A DNA stretch of 59,982 nt from Micromonospora trifolii (GTDB lineage Bacteria; Actinomycetota; Actinomycetes; Mycobacteriales; Micromonosporaceae): assembly GCF_022229005.1 (NCBI RefSeq), contig NZ_JAKKFD010000047.1, positions 1-59,982 on the forward strand, read 5' to 3'. Made by a program: the position numbers and the translations under genes. The notes beneath the pieces were generated by a model. It was not told the origin of the DNA, did no database searches, and was given only the letters and a program-made list of their open reading frames with translations. Below, piece by piece: positions 22,881 through 31,873 of the stretch; the stretch's first letter is position 1; each line of letters begins with the position of its first letter.

Positions 22881-24494
22881 GTGCTGGACACCCTCGACGC
22901 CGCCGCGGTCCGCCGCTGGTGCGCGAGCGGGCTGGCCGCACTGAAGCGCCACCAGGGCGAGATCGACCAGCTCAACGTCTATCCGGTGCCCGACGGCGAC
23001 ACCGGCACCAACCTGGTGCTCACCCTCACCTCGGCGCAGCAGGCCCTCGCCATGGATCTGGACACTCTGCCCGACAGCGGGCCGACAGCGCACGGGCACG
23101 CGCTGCGGCTGATGGCCCAGGGCGCGCTGCTCGGCGCGCGGGGCAACTCCGGGGTGATCCTCTCGCAGATCCTGCGGGGTTTCGCCGATGAGGTCGCCGG
23201 GGTGTCGGCGGTGCGGGGCCGGGAGTTGGCCGCCGCGCTACGCTCCGGCACCGCCGCCGCGTACACAGCGGTCTCCCGGCCGGTCGAGGGCACAGTGCTC
23301 ACGGTGGTAGCGGCGGCCGCCGCCGCAGCCGAGGGCGCGGACAGCGACGACCTCCCAGCGGTGGCGGGCGTCGCCGCCCGGGCGGCGGCCGAGGCGCTCG
23401 CCCGCACCCCGGAACAGCTGCCGGCGCTGGCCCGCGCGGGCGTGGTCGACGCCGGTGGCCGAGGGCTCTGCGTGCTGCTCGACGCCCTGGTCGAGGTGCT
23501 CACCGGGGAGCGCACGGCCCGGCCCGCGCCGGCGCCGCGCTCCGCCCGGCCGGCGGCCACCGTCGCCCGCGAGACCGGTTCCGATGAGTACGCGTACGAG
23601 GTGCAGTTCCTGCTCGACGCCCGAGCCGAGGCGGTCACCGGGCTGCGGCAGGCGCTCGACGCCCTGGGAGATTCGCTGGTCGTCGTCGGCGACGGGCGTG
23701 AGCCGGAAGGCACCTGGAACGTGCACGTGCACGTCAACGACGTGGGTGCGGCGGTCGAGGCGGGTGTCGCCGCCGGCCGCCCGTACCGGATCTCGGTGAC
23801 CCGTTTCGCCGACCAGTCGGAGTCGCCCTCCGGCCCGGTGGTGGCCGGCCGGGCCGCTGTGGTGGTGGCCACCGGCGGCGGCATCGCCGACCTGTTCGCC
23901 GCTGAGGGCGCCACCGTCGTGCCGGGCAACCCGTCCACGGGCGAGTTGCTGGACGCCGTCCGCAGCACCGGCGCGGCCCGGGTGGTGGTGCTGCCCAACG
24001 ACGCCAACACCGAGGCGGTGGCGAGCGCCGCCGCCCGCGAGGCCCACCGGTACGGCATCAAGGTGAGCGTGGTGCCGACCCGCTCGCCGGTGCAGGCCCT
24101 CGCAGCCCTCGCGGTCCGCGACGGTGACCGCCGTTTCGAGGACGACGTCATCGCGATGGCCGAGGCGGCCGGCGCCTGCCGTTACGCCGAGGTCTGCCAT
24201 GCCAGCCGGGAGGCGCTGACGGTGGCCGGCCCGTGCCGTCCCGGTGACGTGCTGGCGCTGGTGGAGGGGGAGGTGCACCTGATTGGCACCGACCTCACCG
24301 ACACCTGCGCGGCAGTTGTCGACCGGATGCTCGGTGGCGGCGGCGAGATGGTCACCCTGTTGGCCGGGGTGGACGCTCCGGCCGGGCTCACCGATGCCGT
24401 CCGCGCGCACGTCGCGCGACGCTGGCCGTTCGTCGAGGTGCACGCGTACCCGGGCGGCCAGCCGTTTTATCCGCTCCTGGTAGGGATCGAATGA
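22881..24494 (+). CDS. DAK2-domain protein, FakA-like
   Basis: A 537-residue protein. The N-terminal DAK2 (DhaL-type) ATP-binding domain (about 1-210) contains QLNVYPVPDGDTGTNL and GALLGARGNSGVILSQIL. The middle and C-terminal regions match the FakA family and end in AYPGGQPFYPLLVGIE. In Firmicutes FakA phosphorylates fatty acids bound to FakB (DegV) partners; no degV gene is nearby, so this role is inferred from family. GTG 22881 fits both the -10 box and the family N-terminus; the long upstream in-frame stretch is not coding. Its stop overlaps recG. Confidence 0.88.
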   Translation: MLDTLDAAAVRRWCASGLAALKRHQGEIDQLNVYPVPDGDTGTNLVLTLTSAQQALAMDLDTLPDSGPTAHGHALRLMAQGALLGARGNSGVILSQILRGFADEVAGVSAVRGRELAAALRSGTAAAYTAVSRPVEGTVLTVVAAAAAAAEGADSDDLPAVAGVAARAAAEALARTPEQLPALARAGVVDAGGRGLCVLLDALVEVLTGERTARPAPAPRSARPAATVARETGSDEYAYEVQFLLDARAEAVTGLRQALDALGDSLVVVGDGREPEGTWNVHVHVNDVGAAVEAGVAAGRPYRISVTRFADQSESPSGPVVAGRAAVVVATGGGIADLFAAEGATVVPGNPSTGELLDAVRSTGAARVVVLPNDANTEAVASAAAREAHRYGIKVSVVPTRSPVQALAALAVRDGDRRFEDDVIAMAEAAGACRYAEVCHASREALTVAGPCRPGDVLALVEGEVHLIGTDLTDTCAAVVDRMLGGGGEMVTLLAGVDAPAGLTDAVRAHVARRWPFVEVHAYPGGQPFYPLLVGIE

Positions 24495-26689
24495 GCGAAC
24501 CAGCCACTGTGGACACTCCGCTGAAGAAGCTGGTCGGGGACAAGACAGCCAAGGCGCTGGCCTCGCACCTCGACCTGCGCACAGCGGGTGACCTGGTCTA
24601 CCACTTTCCGCGTCGCTACGACGAGCGTGGTGAGCACACCGACATCCGCTCACTGGACGTCGGTGAGCAGGTCACAGTGCTGGCCCAGGTGCAGCGCACC
24701 GCGGTGCGCCCGATGCGTCAGCGGCGGGGCAACCTGCTGGAGGTGACCGTCGGTGACGGCTCCGGCGGGGTCCTGACGTTGACCTTCTTCGGCAACCAGG
24801 CGTGGCGCGAGCGCGAGCTGCGCCCGGGCCGGTGGGGCCTGTTCGCCGGCAAGGTCACCGAGTTCCGGGGCAAACGGCAGCTCAACGGCCCGGAGTACGT
24901 CCTGCTCGGCGAGGGTGGCGACGGCGAGGCGGCGGTCAGCGACGACATCGAGGAGTTCGCCGGGGCGCTGATCCCCGTCTACCCGGCCGCGGCGGCCGTG
25001 CCGACCTGGGTGATCGCGCGCTGCGTGCGCGTCGTACTGGACACGTTCACCCCGCCGGACGATCCACTGCCGAGCGCCGTGCGGGCCAGCCGCAAGCTGG
25101 TCGGGCTGGGCGCCGCGCTGACCGAGATCCACCGGCCGTCCAGCAAGGAGGCGCTGCACCAGGCGCGGCGGCGCCTCAAGTGGGACGAGGCATTCGCCGT
25201 CCAGGTGACCCTGGTGCAGCGCAAGCACCGGGCGGCCGACTGGCCGGCCCGGCCCCGCCCGGCGCGCCCGGGCGGGCTGCTGGAGGCGTTCGACGCCCGA
25301 CTCCCGTACGAGCTGACGGCCGGTCAGCACGAGGTCGGTGTGGAGATCGCCGCGGACCTCGCCGCCCCGCACCCCATGCACCGCCTGCTCCAGGGCGAGG
25401 TCGGCTCGGGCAAGACGGTGGTGGCGCTGCGGGCGATGCTCCAGGTGGTCGACGCGGGTGGGCAGGCCGCGCTGCTGGCGCCCACCGAGGTGCTGGCCTC
25501 CCAGCACCACCGCGGCATGCTCGACCTGCTCGGGCCGCTCGGGCGGGCCGGTGAGCTGGGCTCCGCCGAGCACGCCACACGGGTCGAGCTGGTCACCGGC
25601 TCGCTGGGCGCGGCGGCCCGCCGGCGGGCGCTCGGCGAGGTGGCCAGCGGTGCCGCCGGCATCGTGCTCGGCACCCACGCCCTGCTCTACGAGGGGGTCG
25701 ACTTCGCCGACCTCGGCCTGGTGGTGGTCGACGAGCAGCACCGCTTCGGCGTGGAGCAGCGCGACGCCCTGCGGGCCAAGGCCGACCAGCCGCCGCACGT
25801 GCTGGTGATGACGGCCACCCCGATCCCGCGCACTGTGGCGATGACCGTCTACGGGGACCTGGAGGTCTCCACGCTCTCCCAGTTGCCCCGGGGGCGGTCG
25901 CCGATCACCTCGCACGTGGTGCCGGCCGCCGAGAAGCCGGCCTACCTGGACCGGGCCTGGCGTCGGCTGCGCGAGGAGGTGACCGCCGGCCACCAGGCGT
26001 ACGTGGTGTGCCCGCGAATTGGTGACGGCCCGACCAGCGACGAGGAACCGCCGCCCGAGGACGACAACGGCCGTCGGCCGCCGATGGCGGTGACCGAGGT
26101 GGCTCCGCTGCTGGCCGAGGGCCCGCTGCACGGCCTGCGGATCGGGGTGCTGCACGGTCGCCTGCCGGCCGACGAGAAGGACGCGGTGATGCGTTCCTTC
26201 GCGGCCGGTGACCTGGACGTGCTGGTGGCGACGACAGTGATCGAGGTCGGCGTGGACGTGCCGAACGCCACAGTGATGATCGTGCTGGACGCCGACCGGT
26301 TCGGCGTCTCCCAGTTGCACCAGTTGCGGGGCCGGGTCGGCCGGGGTGCCGCCGCCGGGCTGTGCCTGCTGGTCAGCGAGGCGGCCGAGGGTTCGTCGGC
26401 GCGGGAACGGTTGGACGCGGTGGCGTCCACTGGCGACGGTTTCAAGCTCGCCGAACTGGATCTGGAGCAACGCCGTGAGGGCGACGTGCTGGGTGCCACC
26501 CAGTCCGGGCACCGCTCGCACCTGCGGTTGCTGTCCCTGCGGCGCGACGCCGACCTGATCCGCGATGCCCGCGCCGAGGCGATCACTCTGATCGAGGACG
26601 ACCCGGAGCTGGCCCGCAGCCCGGCGCTGGCCGCCTCGGTGGCCGCCCTGGTGGACGAGGACCGCGCGGAGTACCTGGAGAAGGGCTGA
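24491..26689 (+). CDS. recG: ATP-dependent DNA helicase RecG
   Basis: A 732-residue branch-migration helicase acting on stalled forks and Holliday junctions. An N-terminal wedge/OB domain (about 60-160) is followed by superfamily 2 motifs: GEVGSGKTVVALRAML (Walker A), VVVDEQHRFGVEQR (DEQH box), VLVMTATPIPRTVAM, VIEVGVDVPNATVM and HQLRGRVGRGA. The ATG overlaps the DAK2 stop as ATGA. A glycine/acid-rich insert (DGPTSDEEPPPEDDNGRR) lies near residue 515. Confidence 0.97.
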   Translation: MSEPATVDTPLKKLVGDKTAKALASHLDLRTAGDLVYHFPRRYDERGEHTDIRSLDVGEQVTVLAQVQRTAVRPMRQRRGNLLEVTVGDGSGGVLTLTFFGNQAWRERELRPGRWGLFAGKVTEFRGKRQLNGPEYVLLGEGGDGEAAVSDDIEEFAGALIPVYPAAAAVPTWVIARCVRVVLDTFTPPDDPLPSAVRASRKLVGLGAALTEIHRPSSKEALHQARRRLKWDEAFAVQVTLVQRKHRAADWPARPRPARPGGLLEAFDARLPYELTAGQHEVGVEIAADLAAPHPMHRLLQGEVGSGKTVVALRAMLQVVDAGGQAALLAPTEVLASQHHRGMLDLLGPLGRAGELGSAEHATRVELVTGSLGAAARRRALGEVASGAAGIVLGTHALLYEGVDFADLGLVVVDEQHRFGVEQRDALRAKADQPPHVLVMTATPIPRTVAMTVYGDLEVSTLSQLPRGRSPITSHVVPAAEKPAYLDRAWRRLREEVTAGHQAYVVCPRIGDGPTSDEEPPPEDDNGRRPPMAVTEVAPLLAEGPLHGLRIGVLHGRLPADEKDAVMRSFAAGDLDVLVATTVIEVGVDVPNATVMIVLDADRFGVSQLHQLRGRVGRGAAAGLCLLVSEAAEGSSARERLDAVASTGDGFKLAELDLEQRREGDVLGATQSGHRSHLRLLSLRRDADLIRDARAEAITLIEDDPELARSPALAASVAALVDEDRAEYLEKG

Positions 26690-26710
26690 CTTCGCAGGCC
26701 ACTACATGGC

Positions 26711-26746
26711 TGAGGGCGCGCCGACCGGTTGGTCGACGCGCCCTCA
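26711..26746. terminator. Bidirectional terminator, recG / LPXTG gene
   Basis: TGAGGGCGCG pairs with CGCGCCCTCA. The intervening CCGACC/GGTTGG region can extend the stem with a mismatch. Confidence 0.7.
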
Positions 26747-26765
26747 GATGTCAGAGCGGGTTGTC

Positions 26766-27728
26766 TCAGGCGGTGAAGCGAACCCGACGACGACGGGCCA
26801 CCACGAACAGGGCAGCACCGGCCGCGAGCAGCACCACGGCACCGGCGATGATGCCGCCGGTGGCGGCACCGGTCAGCGGCAGAGCCGGCTCGTCCTTACC
26901 GCCACCCTGACCCGGGGCGCAGTCGGCCGGCTGCTCCCAGGCGATCGGCGCGGTGTCGTCGAGGCCCTCGGCGGCCGGCGTGACGACCAGACCCTCGGTC
27001 GCGTCGAAGGAGACGGAACCGGTCTCGCCCGGCTTCACGACCAGCGTCTTCGCCTCGCCCTTGTTCGGGGTGAGGGTGAGCGTGACGGTCTCACCGTCGG
27101 CGGGGTTCTCGATCGTGAAGGTGAGCTTGTCGCAGGTCGACTCGACCGAGCCCACCGGCTCCGCCGGAGCCGGGGTGGCAGCCGGGGGCGGGGTCTGGGT
27201 CGGAGACTGGCTCGGCGACGGAGAGGCGACAGTGGGGGTCGGGGTGGGGGTCGCCGACGGAGTGGCGGTCGGCGTCGGGCTGCTCGGCGTGGGCGTGGAC
27301 TCCGCCGCGCAGGTGCCCTTCGGCTCGGCGGCGACGGTCCGCTCCTCGGTCACGATCCGGTCGGAGCGCACCCACCGCGCCTCGACGGTCAGCTCGATCG
27401 TCGGCCGCTTGGTGTCGAAGCGGTGGGCCTGGGTGCCGGTGAGGACTCCCTTGCCCTTCGCCGGCAGGGTGGCGTCCTTCGTCAGGCCGCCGGTGAAGTC
27501 GGCGGCGACGGTCGACTCGAGCTTGGTGATCTTCGCTTCGATGTCTTCGCTGTTGCCGACCGTCCAGGTCACCTTGACCTGGCCGTCGGAGGTCAGGCAG
27601 TAGGTGCCGGAGGGCTCGGGGTGGTGGGCACTCGCGGGGCTCGCGAGGACGCCGACGCCGGCGAGGCCGATCAACGCGCCCGCGGCGATGGCCGCGACGC
27701 GCCGGAACGGAGACTTGGGAGGGTTCAC
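26766..27728 (-). CDS. LPXTG-anchored surface protein
   Basis: A 320-residue secreted protein. The signal peptide is VNPPKSPFRRVAAIAAGALI and the following hydrophobic stretch, with cleavage expected after SPASA. Two beta-rich segments flank a Pro/Thr/Ser spacer (residues about 140-190). The C-terminus has the sortase motif LPLTG, then a hydrophobic helix and the basic tail RRRRVRF. GTG 27728 is preferred because AGGAG lies 6 nt upstream and the signal peptide starts there; the longer frame to 27797 adds 23 atypical residues. The ligand is unknown. Confidence 0.85.
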   Translation of the reverse strand: MNPPKSPFRRVAAIAAGALIGLAGVGVLASPASAHHPEPSGTYCLTSDGQVKVTWTVGNSEDIEAKITKLESTVAADFTGGLTKDATLPAKGKGVLTGTQAHRFDTKRPTIELTVEARWVRSDRIVTEERTVAAEPKGTCAAESTPTPSSPTPTATPSATPTPTPTVASPSPSQSPTQTPPPAATPAPAEPVGSVESTCDKLTFTIENPADGETVTLTLTPNKGEAKTLVVKPGETGSVSFDATEGLVVTPAAEGLDDTAPIAWEQPADCAPGQGGGKDEPALPLTGAATGGIIAGAVVLLAAGAALFVVARRRRVRFTA

Positions 27729-28123
27729 GCCTGCTCCTGGTGAGGGGGTACGGATCGCGTGGCGGGAGGCCGGGAGACATCGTGACCGGGGAGTCACCTG
27801 CTCACCGGGGCGTCGCGCGACGCGGTGGTGTTCCCGCGGCTAAAGCGGGGACAGGGGGTGACTGTACTGATGGGTGGTTAATGAGGGGAGTTCAGATCAT
27901 TGCCATCCGGCAATGTAGTCGATTCGTGATCTTTGATACACCGAAGGTGTCGGTCCGATCACTGGGGACGGTCCGCCCGCTGAGGCTCCACTGTGAATGC
28001 GGAGCCGTCGGGGCTGCTCAGGTGCTCCGCGTCGTCGCCGCCGACCAGTTCCCCGGATCCACGCCGTGCTGACCGGGTCCGCGCCGCATCGCGTAGCGTC
28101 TCGGGCATGAGCAGGAGGAAACG
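27729..28123. other. Divergent intergenic region
   Basis: About 395 bp between the LPXTG gene and rsmD, noticeably richer in A+T near 27870-27960. The one clear structure is the perfect inverted repeat CATTGCC-ATCC-GGCAATG (27898-27915), which could be an operator. AGGAGGAA just before 28124 is the rsmD ribosome-binding site. I see no gene here. Confidence 0.5.
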
Positions 28124-28687
28124 GTGACCCGGATCGTGGCCGGGACCCTCGGTGGCCGGCGCATCGCCGCGCCGCCCGGCGCCGGCACCCGACCCACCTC
28201 GGACCGGGTCCGGGAGGCGCTGTTCAGTGCCGTCCAGGCCGAGGTCGATCTCGATGGTGCCCGCTTCGCCGACCTGTACGCCGGCTCCGGCGCGGTCGGC
28301 CTGGAGGCGCTCTCCCGGGGTGCCCGGCACGTGTTGCTGGTCGAGTCCGACCCGCGGGCGGCCCGGGTGATCCGGGAGAACGTGGCGGCCCTCCGTGCCG
28401 GTCCGGCGGCCCGTCTGATCACCGGCAAGGTGGCGACGGTGCTGGCCGCCGGACCGGACGGCGAGCCGTACGACGTGGTCTTCGCCGACCCTCCGTACGC
28501 GGTGCCGGACGAGGAGATCACCGCACTGTTGGCCGCGTTGGTCGGCGGCGGCTGGCTGGCGCCCGACGCGTTGGTGGTGGTGGAGCGGTCCCGCCGCACC
28601 AGGGAGTTCGACTGGGTGGACGGGATCACCCCCGAGCGCAGTCGCCGTTACGGCGAGACCACCCTTTGGTACGGTCGCCGATCATGA
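28124..28687 (+). CDS. rsmD: 16S rRNA (guanine-966 N2) methyltransferase
   Basis: A 187-residue RsmD: GTRPTSDRVREALFSAVQ near residue 22, the SAM motif FADLYAGSGAVGLEALSRGA, and the catalytic DPPY in VVFADPPYAVPDE. It methylates a guanine of 16S rRNA in the assembled small subunit. GTG 28124 follows AGGAGGAAACG. Its last codons overlap coaD as ATGA. Confidence 0.94.
   Translation: MTRIVAGTLGGRRIAAPPGAGTRPTSDRVREALFSAVQAEVDLDGARFADLYAGSGAVGLEALSRGARHVLLVESDPRAARVIRENVAALRAGPAARLITGKVATVLAAGPDGEPYDVVFADPPYAVPDEEITALLAALVGGGWLAPDALVVVERSRRTREFDWVDGITPERSRRYGETTLWYGRRS
28670..28675 (+). promoter_or_regulatory. -10 hexamer inside rsmD for coaD
   Basis: TACGGT, 8 nt before ATG 28684; it would give coaD a second, leaderless transcript. 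Confidence 0.35.
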
Positions 28688-29166
28688 GACGTGCGGTGTG
28701 CCCCGGTTCGTTCGACCCGGTCACCAACGGACACCTCGACATCATCGGGCGGGCCAGTCGGCTCTTCGATGAGGTGATCGTCGGTGTGCTGGTGAATCAG
28801 TCGAAGAGTGGCCTGTTCACCGTCGAGGAGCGCATCGAGATGCTCCGCGAGGTGACCTCGTCGTACGGCAACGTGCGGGTCGAGTCGTTCCGAGGGCTGC
28901 TGGTGGACTTCTGCCGGGCTCAGCAGGCCAGTGTGCTGATCAAGGGGCTGCGGGCGGTCAGCGACTTCGACTACGAGTTGCAGATGGCCCAGATGAACAT
29001 CGGTCTGGCCGGCGTCGAGACGCTCTTCATGCCGACCAACCCGCTCTACTCGTTCCTCTCGTCGAGCCTGGTCAAGGATGTGGCCAAGTGGGGTGGCGAC
29101 ATCTCCGCCCACGTCCCCGACCCGGTCCGCGAGGCCCTCCAGGCCCGCCTGGGCCCCCGCCGCTGA
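28684..29166 (+). CDS. coaD: Phosphopantetheine adenylyltransferase
   Basis: A 160-residue enzyme of coenzyme A synthesis, joining ATP and 4'-phosphopantetheine. Motifs are CPGSFDPVTNGHLDIIGRAS (with the TxGH nucleotide motif as TNGH), KGLRAVSDFDYELQMAQMN and SSSLVKDVAKWGGD. Its ATGA overlap with the rsmD stop indicates coupling. The rsmD-coaD pair is conserved widely. Confidence 0.97.
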   Translation: MRRAVCPGSFDPVTNGHLDIIGRASRLFDEVIVGVLVNQSKSGLFTVEERIEMLREVTSSYGNVRVESFRGLLVDFCRAQQASVLIKGLRAVSDFDYELQMAQMNIGLAGVETLFMPTNPLYSFLSSSLVKDVAKWGGDISAHVPDPVREALQARLGPRR

Positions 29167-29204
29167 ACAGGCCCTGTCTCCCTCCCACCTCGCTCACCCT
29201 CGAA

Positions 29205-29269
29205 ATCTTGCACTTGTGGCGCCCGGAATGCCCTTTCAGGGCGGTTTGGTGCGACGGAAAGTGCGAGAT
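29205..29269. repeat. Long imperfect palindrome (REP-like)
   Basis: The outer arms ATCTTGCACTT (29205-29215) and AAGTGCGAGAT (29259-29269) pair with one G-U. An inner GCCCT-TTC-AGGGC hairpin (29230-29242) forms the tip, and the sequence between is partly paired. It lies 38 bp after coaD and may also terminate transcription. Its core differs from the GTYGATCA family. Confidence 0.65.
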
Positions 29270-29425
29270 CGGCGCGGTGGGAGCCCGGGGTGACTATGTC
29301 GCGACTCGCCGGGTTGGGGTGAGTGGGGCGGCGGTGGGGCGGGCACGACATGATTGGTGGCGCGGGGAACGGCCGTAGCCCGCATCATGGAGGTCGGCCG
29401 ACGAACGACAGGAGTGAGGTAGCCG

Positions 29426-29923
29426 GTGGACCCGCTCGATCGCATCGACGAACTGATCGCCATCCTGGAGCAGGCCCGCTCCGTCCCGATGTCGCGCAAC
29501 AACTGCATGGTCGACCGGGGTGAGATGATCGCTGCCCTCGATGAGATGCGTGCCGATCTCCCCGCCGACCTGCGTCGCGCCGCCGCGCTCCTGGAGGAGC
29601 GCGACAAGATCATGGAAGCCGGCAAGCGCGAGGCGGACCGGATCATCAGTGAGGGTGAGGCAGAACACGCCCGCCTGGTCTCGGTGAACGAGATCACCGT
29701 GTCGGCCGAGCACGAGGGTGCCCGGATCATCGGCGAGGCCCGCGCCGAGGCGCAGCGCCTGCGTGAGGAGGTCGACGACTACGTCGACACCGCGCTGGCC
29801 AACTTCGAGCAGTTCCTCACCCGGGCGCTGGCCTCGATAGAGCGCGGCCGGGACAAGATGCACGCGCTGCGAGAGATCGGCACCTTCGCTGGGGATGAGG
29901 CGGAACGCCCGCTACCCTTCTGA
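29426..29923 (+). CDS. SepIVA/DivIVA-like coiled-coil protein
   Basis: A 165-residue, largely helical protein: LDRIDELIAILEQARSVPMS at the N-terminus, then long charged heptad-rich stretches (about 45-150). It corresponds by position (between coaD and DUF177-rnc) and by composition to mycobacterial Rv2927c, named SepIVA, which acts in septation and polar envelope growth. The identification rests on synteny and coiled-coil character. GTG 29426 follows GGAGTGAGG. Confidence 0.72.
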   Translation: MDPLDRIDELIAILEQARSVPMSRNNCMVDRGEMIAALDEMRADLPADLRRAAALLEERDKIMEAGKREADRIISEGEAEHARLVSVNEITVSAEHEGARIIGEARAEAQRLREEVDDYVDTALANFEQFLTRALASIERGRDKMHALREIGTFAGDEAERPLPF

Positions 29924-30032
29924 GCGGCACCTCACCAGCCGACTTCTCAGGCGGGCGTCGCCCCCGGTTCGACGGTCCGGCGGTCGCCCAGGTAACCTTT
30001 TTTGTCGGCCTCTCACCGGCCGGAGTCTAACT

Positions 30033-30596
30033 ATGCCCAAGCACTCGCCATCGACACTCAACCCCAGGGCGCCGCTGGTCCTCGACACGAGGGACCTGCC
30101 GCGTCGCCCTGGCGCGTTGCGTGAGGTCCAGCGGGTCGTGCCGGCACCGGCGGACCTCGGTGTGGAGTTGATCGGCGTGCCGGCGGGCGCGGACCTCGAC
30201 CTCGATCTGAGGTTGCAGTCGGTGTCCGAGGGCGTGCTCGTCTCCGGGACCATCACCGGTCCCGTCCGGGGCGAGTGCGGCCGTTGCCTGCGCGAGATCA
30301 ACGACTCGATGGGCGTGACGATCCAGGAGCTGTACGCGTACGAGGACAGCACCACGGACGCCACGACCGACGAGGACGAGGTGGGCCGGATGCAGGGCGA
30401 TCTGATCGACCTGGAGCCGGCGCTGCGGGACGCGTTGGTGCTCACGCTGCCGACCAACCCGCTCTGCCGGGAGGACTGCCCAGGACTGTGCCCTGAATGC
30501 GGGGCGCACTGGGACGATCTGCCGGCCGACCACAGTCACCAGCAGATCGACCCGCGTTGGGCGGGCCTGTCGCAACTGACCGTTACAGAGGAGTAA
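30033..30596 (+). CDS. DUF177 (YceD-family) protein
   Basis: A 187-residue member of the YceD family, which lies before rpmF in most bacteria. It has four Cys in CREDCPGLCPECG near the C-terminus and another pair in GECGRCLREI, so zinc binding is likely. Its role is thought to be in rRNA/ribosome assembly, but is not settled. ATG 30033 has GGAG 7 nt upstream. TAACCT near 29994 in a T-rich stretch may be its -10 box. Confidence 0.88.
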   Translation: MPKHSPSTLNPRAPLVLDTRDLPRRPGALREVQRVVPAPADLGVELIGVPAGADLDLDLRLQSVSEGVLVSGTITGPVRGECGRCLREINDSMGVTIQELYAYEDSTTDATTDEDEVGRMQGDLIDLEPALRDALVLTLPTNPLCREDCPGLCPECGAHWDDLPADHSHQQIDPRWAGLSQLTVTEE

Positions 30597-30601
30597 GAAC
30601 C

Positions 30602-30775
30602 GTGGCCGTCCCGAAGCGCAAGATGTCGCGCAGCAACACCCGGTCCCGCCGGGCGAACTGGAAGGCGACAGTGGTCGCGACCGTTGCGTGCCCGCAGTGC
30701 AAGTCCCCGAAGCTGCCGCACGCCGCCTGCTCCGTCTGCGGCACCTACAACGGCCGCCAGGTTCTCGAGGTCTGA
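30602..30775 (+). CDS. rpmF: 50S ribosomal protein L32
   Basis: A 57-residue L32: MAVPKRKMSRSNTRSRRANW, then ACPQCKSPKLPHAACSVCGT, which carries the CxxC...CxxC zinc ribbon. GTG 30602 is 5 bp after the DUF177 stop, and GAGGAG overlaps that stop. It is co-transcribed with DUF177 and plsX. Confidence 0.97.
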   Translation: MAVPKRKMSRSNTRSRRANWKATVVATVACPQCKSPKLPHAACSVCGTYNGRQVLEV

Positions 30776-30787
30776 CCTGGACGCCGA

Positions 30788-31873
30788 GTGACGCCCCCGA
30801 CCCCAGGTCGGGCGGCGCGCGCATCCTGGCATTCGCCCGGTGCTCCGGCTCCCTCCGACGCCGGCCGGCCCAATCCGGCCGGCGTTCCGGTGGAGCCGGG
30901 CGCCGCGCGGATCGCCGTTGACCTCCTCGGCGGGGACGACGCTCCCGCCGTCGTGGTTGACGGCGCTCTGCGGGCCATGCGCGCCGACCCTGACCTGCAT
31001 CTGCTTCTCGTCGGTCCGACCGAGGTCGCCGACGAGCTGATTGCTGCCCTCGATCCGGCGCAACGCGCCCGGATCACGGTGCGGCCCGTCCGCGATGTCG
31101 TCGGCATGGCCGACCATCCCAGCGCCGCCCGCTCCGAGAGCACCGTCCGGGCCGCGGTCACCGCCGTCCGGGACGGGACCGCCGACGCCCTGGTCTCCGC
31201 CGGCGCCACCGGCGCCACCGTCACCGCTGCCGTGCTCGGCCTCGGCCGCTCGCCGGAGATCCGCCAACCCGCGCTGGCCGCCACCCTGCCCGCCGTGGCG
31301 GGGCCTGTCGTGTTGCTCGACGTCGGCGGCTCCCTGGAACCCCGCCCGGCCACCCTCGCCCGCCACGCCGTGCTCGGCGCCGCGTACGCGGCGGTGGCCC
31401 ACTCGATCGCCGCGCCACGGGTCGGGCTGCTCTCGGTCGGCACCGAAGCCGGCAAGGGCGACCGGGTCCGCCGCGCCACCGACCCCCTGCTCGCCGTCGA
31501 ACCGCTGCCCGGCGGGGCGCGCTACATCGGCCTGGTCGAGGGGTACGACGTGGCCCTCGGCGCGCGCGCCGATGTGGTCGTCACCGACGGCTTCACCGGT
31601 AACGTGCTGCTCAAGGCCATCGAGGGCGCGTACGCGATGGCCGGCGGCCCACCTGCCCAGGGCGGCGCGCCCCGCGCTGCGGCCCTGCTGGGCGTCGCGG
31701 GGACGGTGGTCGTCTGTCACGGGTCCGCCCGCGCCGACGACGTCGCCTCCGGCATAGCTCTCGCCGCCCACCTGTGGCGGCGGCGCGCCACCGATCTGGT
31801 CTCCGCGTTGCTCGACCGCGACGCCGCGACGGATCGCACCGACCGCTCCACCGACACCGAGGTACGCACATGA
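30788..31873 (+). CDS. plsX: Phosphate acyltransferase PlsX
   Basis: A 361-residue enzyme converting acyl-ACP to acyl-phosphate for phospholipid synthesis. Key segments are IAVDLLGGDDAPAVVVDGAL (GGDxAP), DALVSAGATGATVTAAVLGL, LLDVGGSLEPRP and VVTDGFTGNVLLKAIEG. The first ~38 residues (to EPGAAR) are Pro/Ala-rich and absent from typical PlsX, so the true start may be internal. The ATGA overlap with rnc indicates coupling. Confidence 0.92.
   Translation: MTPPTPGRAARASWHSPGAPAPSDAGRPNPAGVPVEPGAARIAVDLLGGDDAPAVVVDGALRAMRADPDLHLLLVGPTEVADELIAALDPAQRARITVRPVRDVVGMADHPSAARSESTVRAAVTAVRDGTADALVSAGATGATVTAAVLGLGRSPEIRQPALAATLPAVAGPVVLLDVGGSLEPRPATLARHAVLGAAYAAVAHSIAAPRVGLLSVGTEAGKGDRVRRATDPLLAVEPLPGGARYIGLVEGYDVALGARADVVVTDGFTGNVLLKAIEGAYAMAGGPPAQGGAPRAAALLGVAGTVVVCHGSARADDVASGIALAAHLWRRRATDLVSALLDRDAATDRTDRSTDTEVRT

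Noticed and set aside
27740..28072. A 110-codon open frame in the LPXTG-rsmD gap
   Set aside because: No ribosome-binding site, no family resemblance, and the base composition differs from coding sequence.
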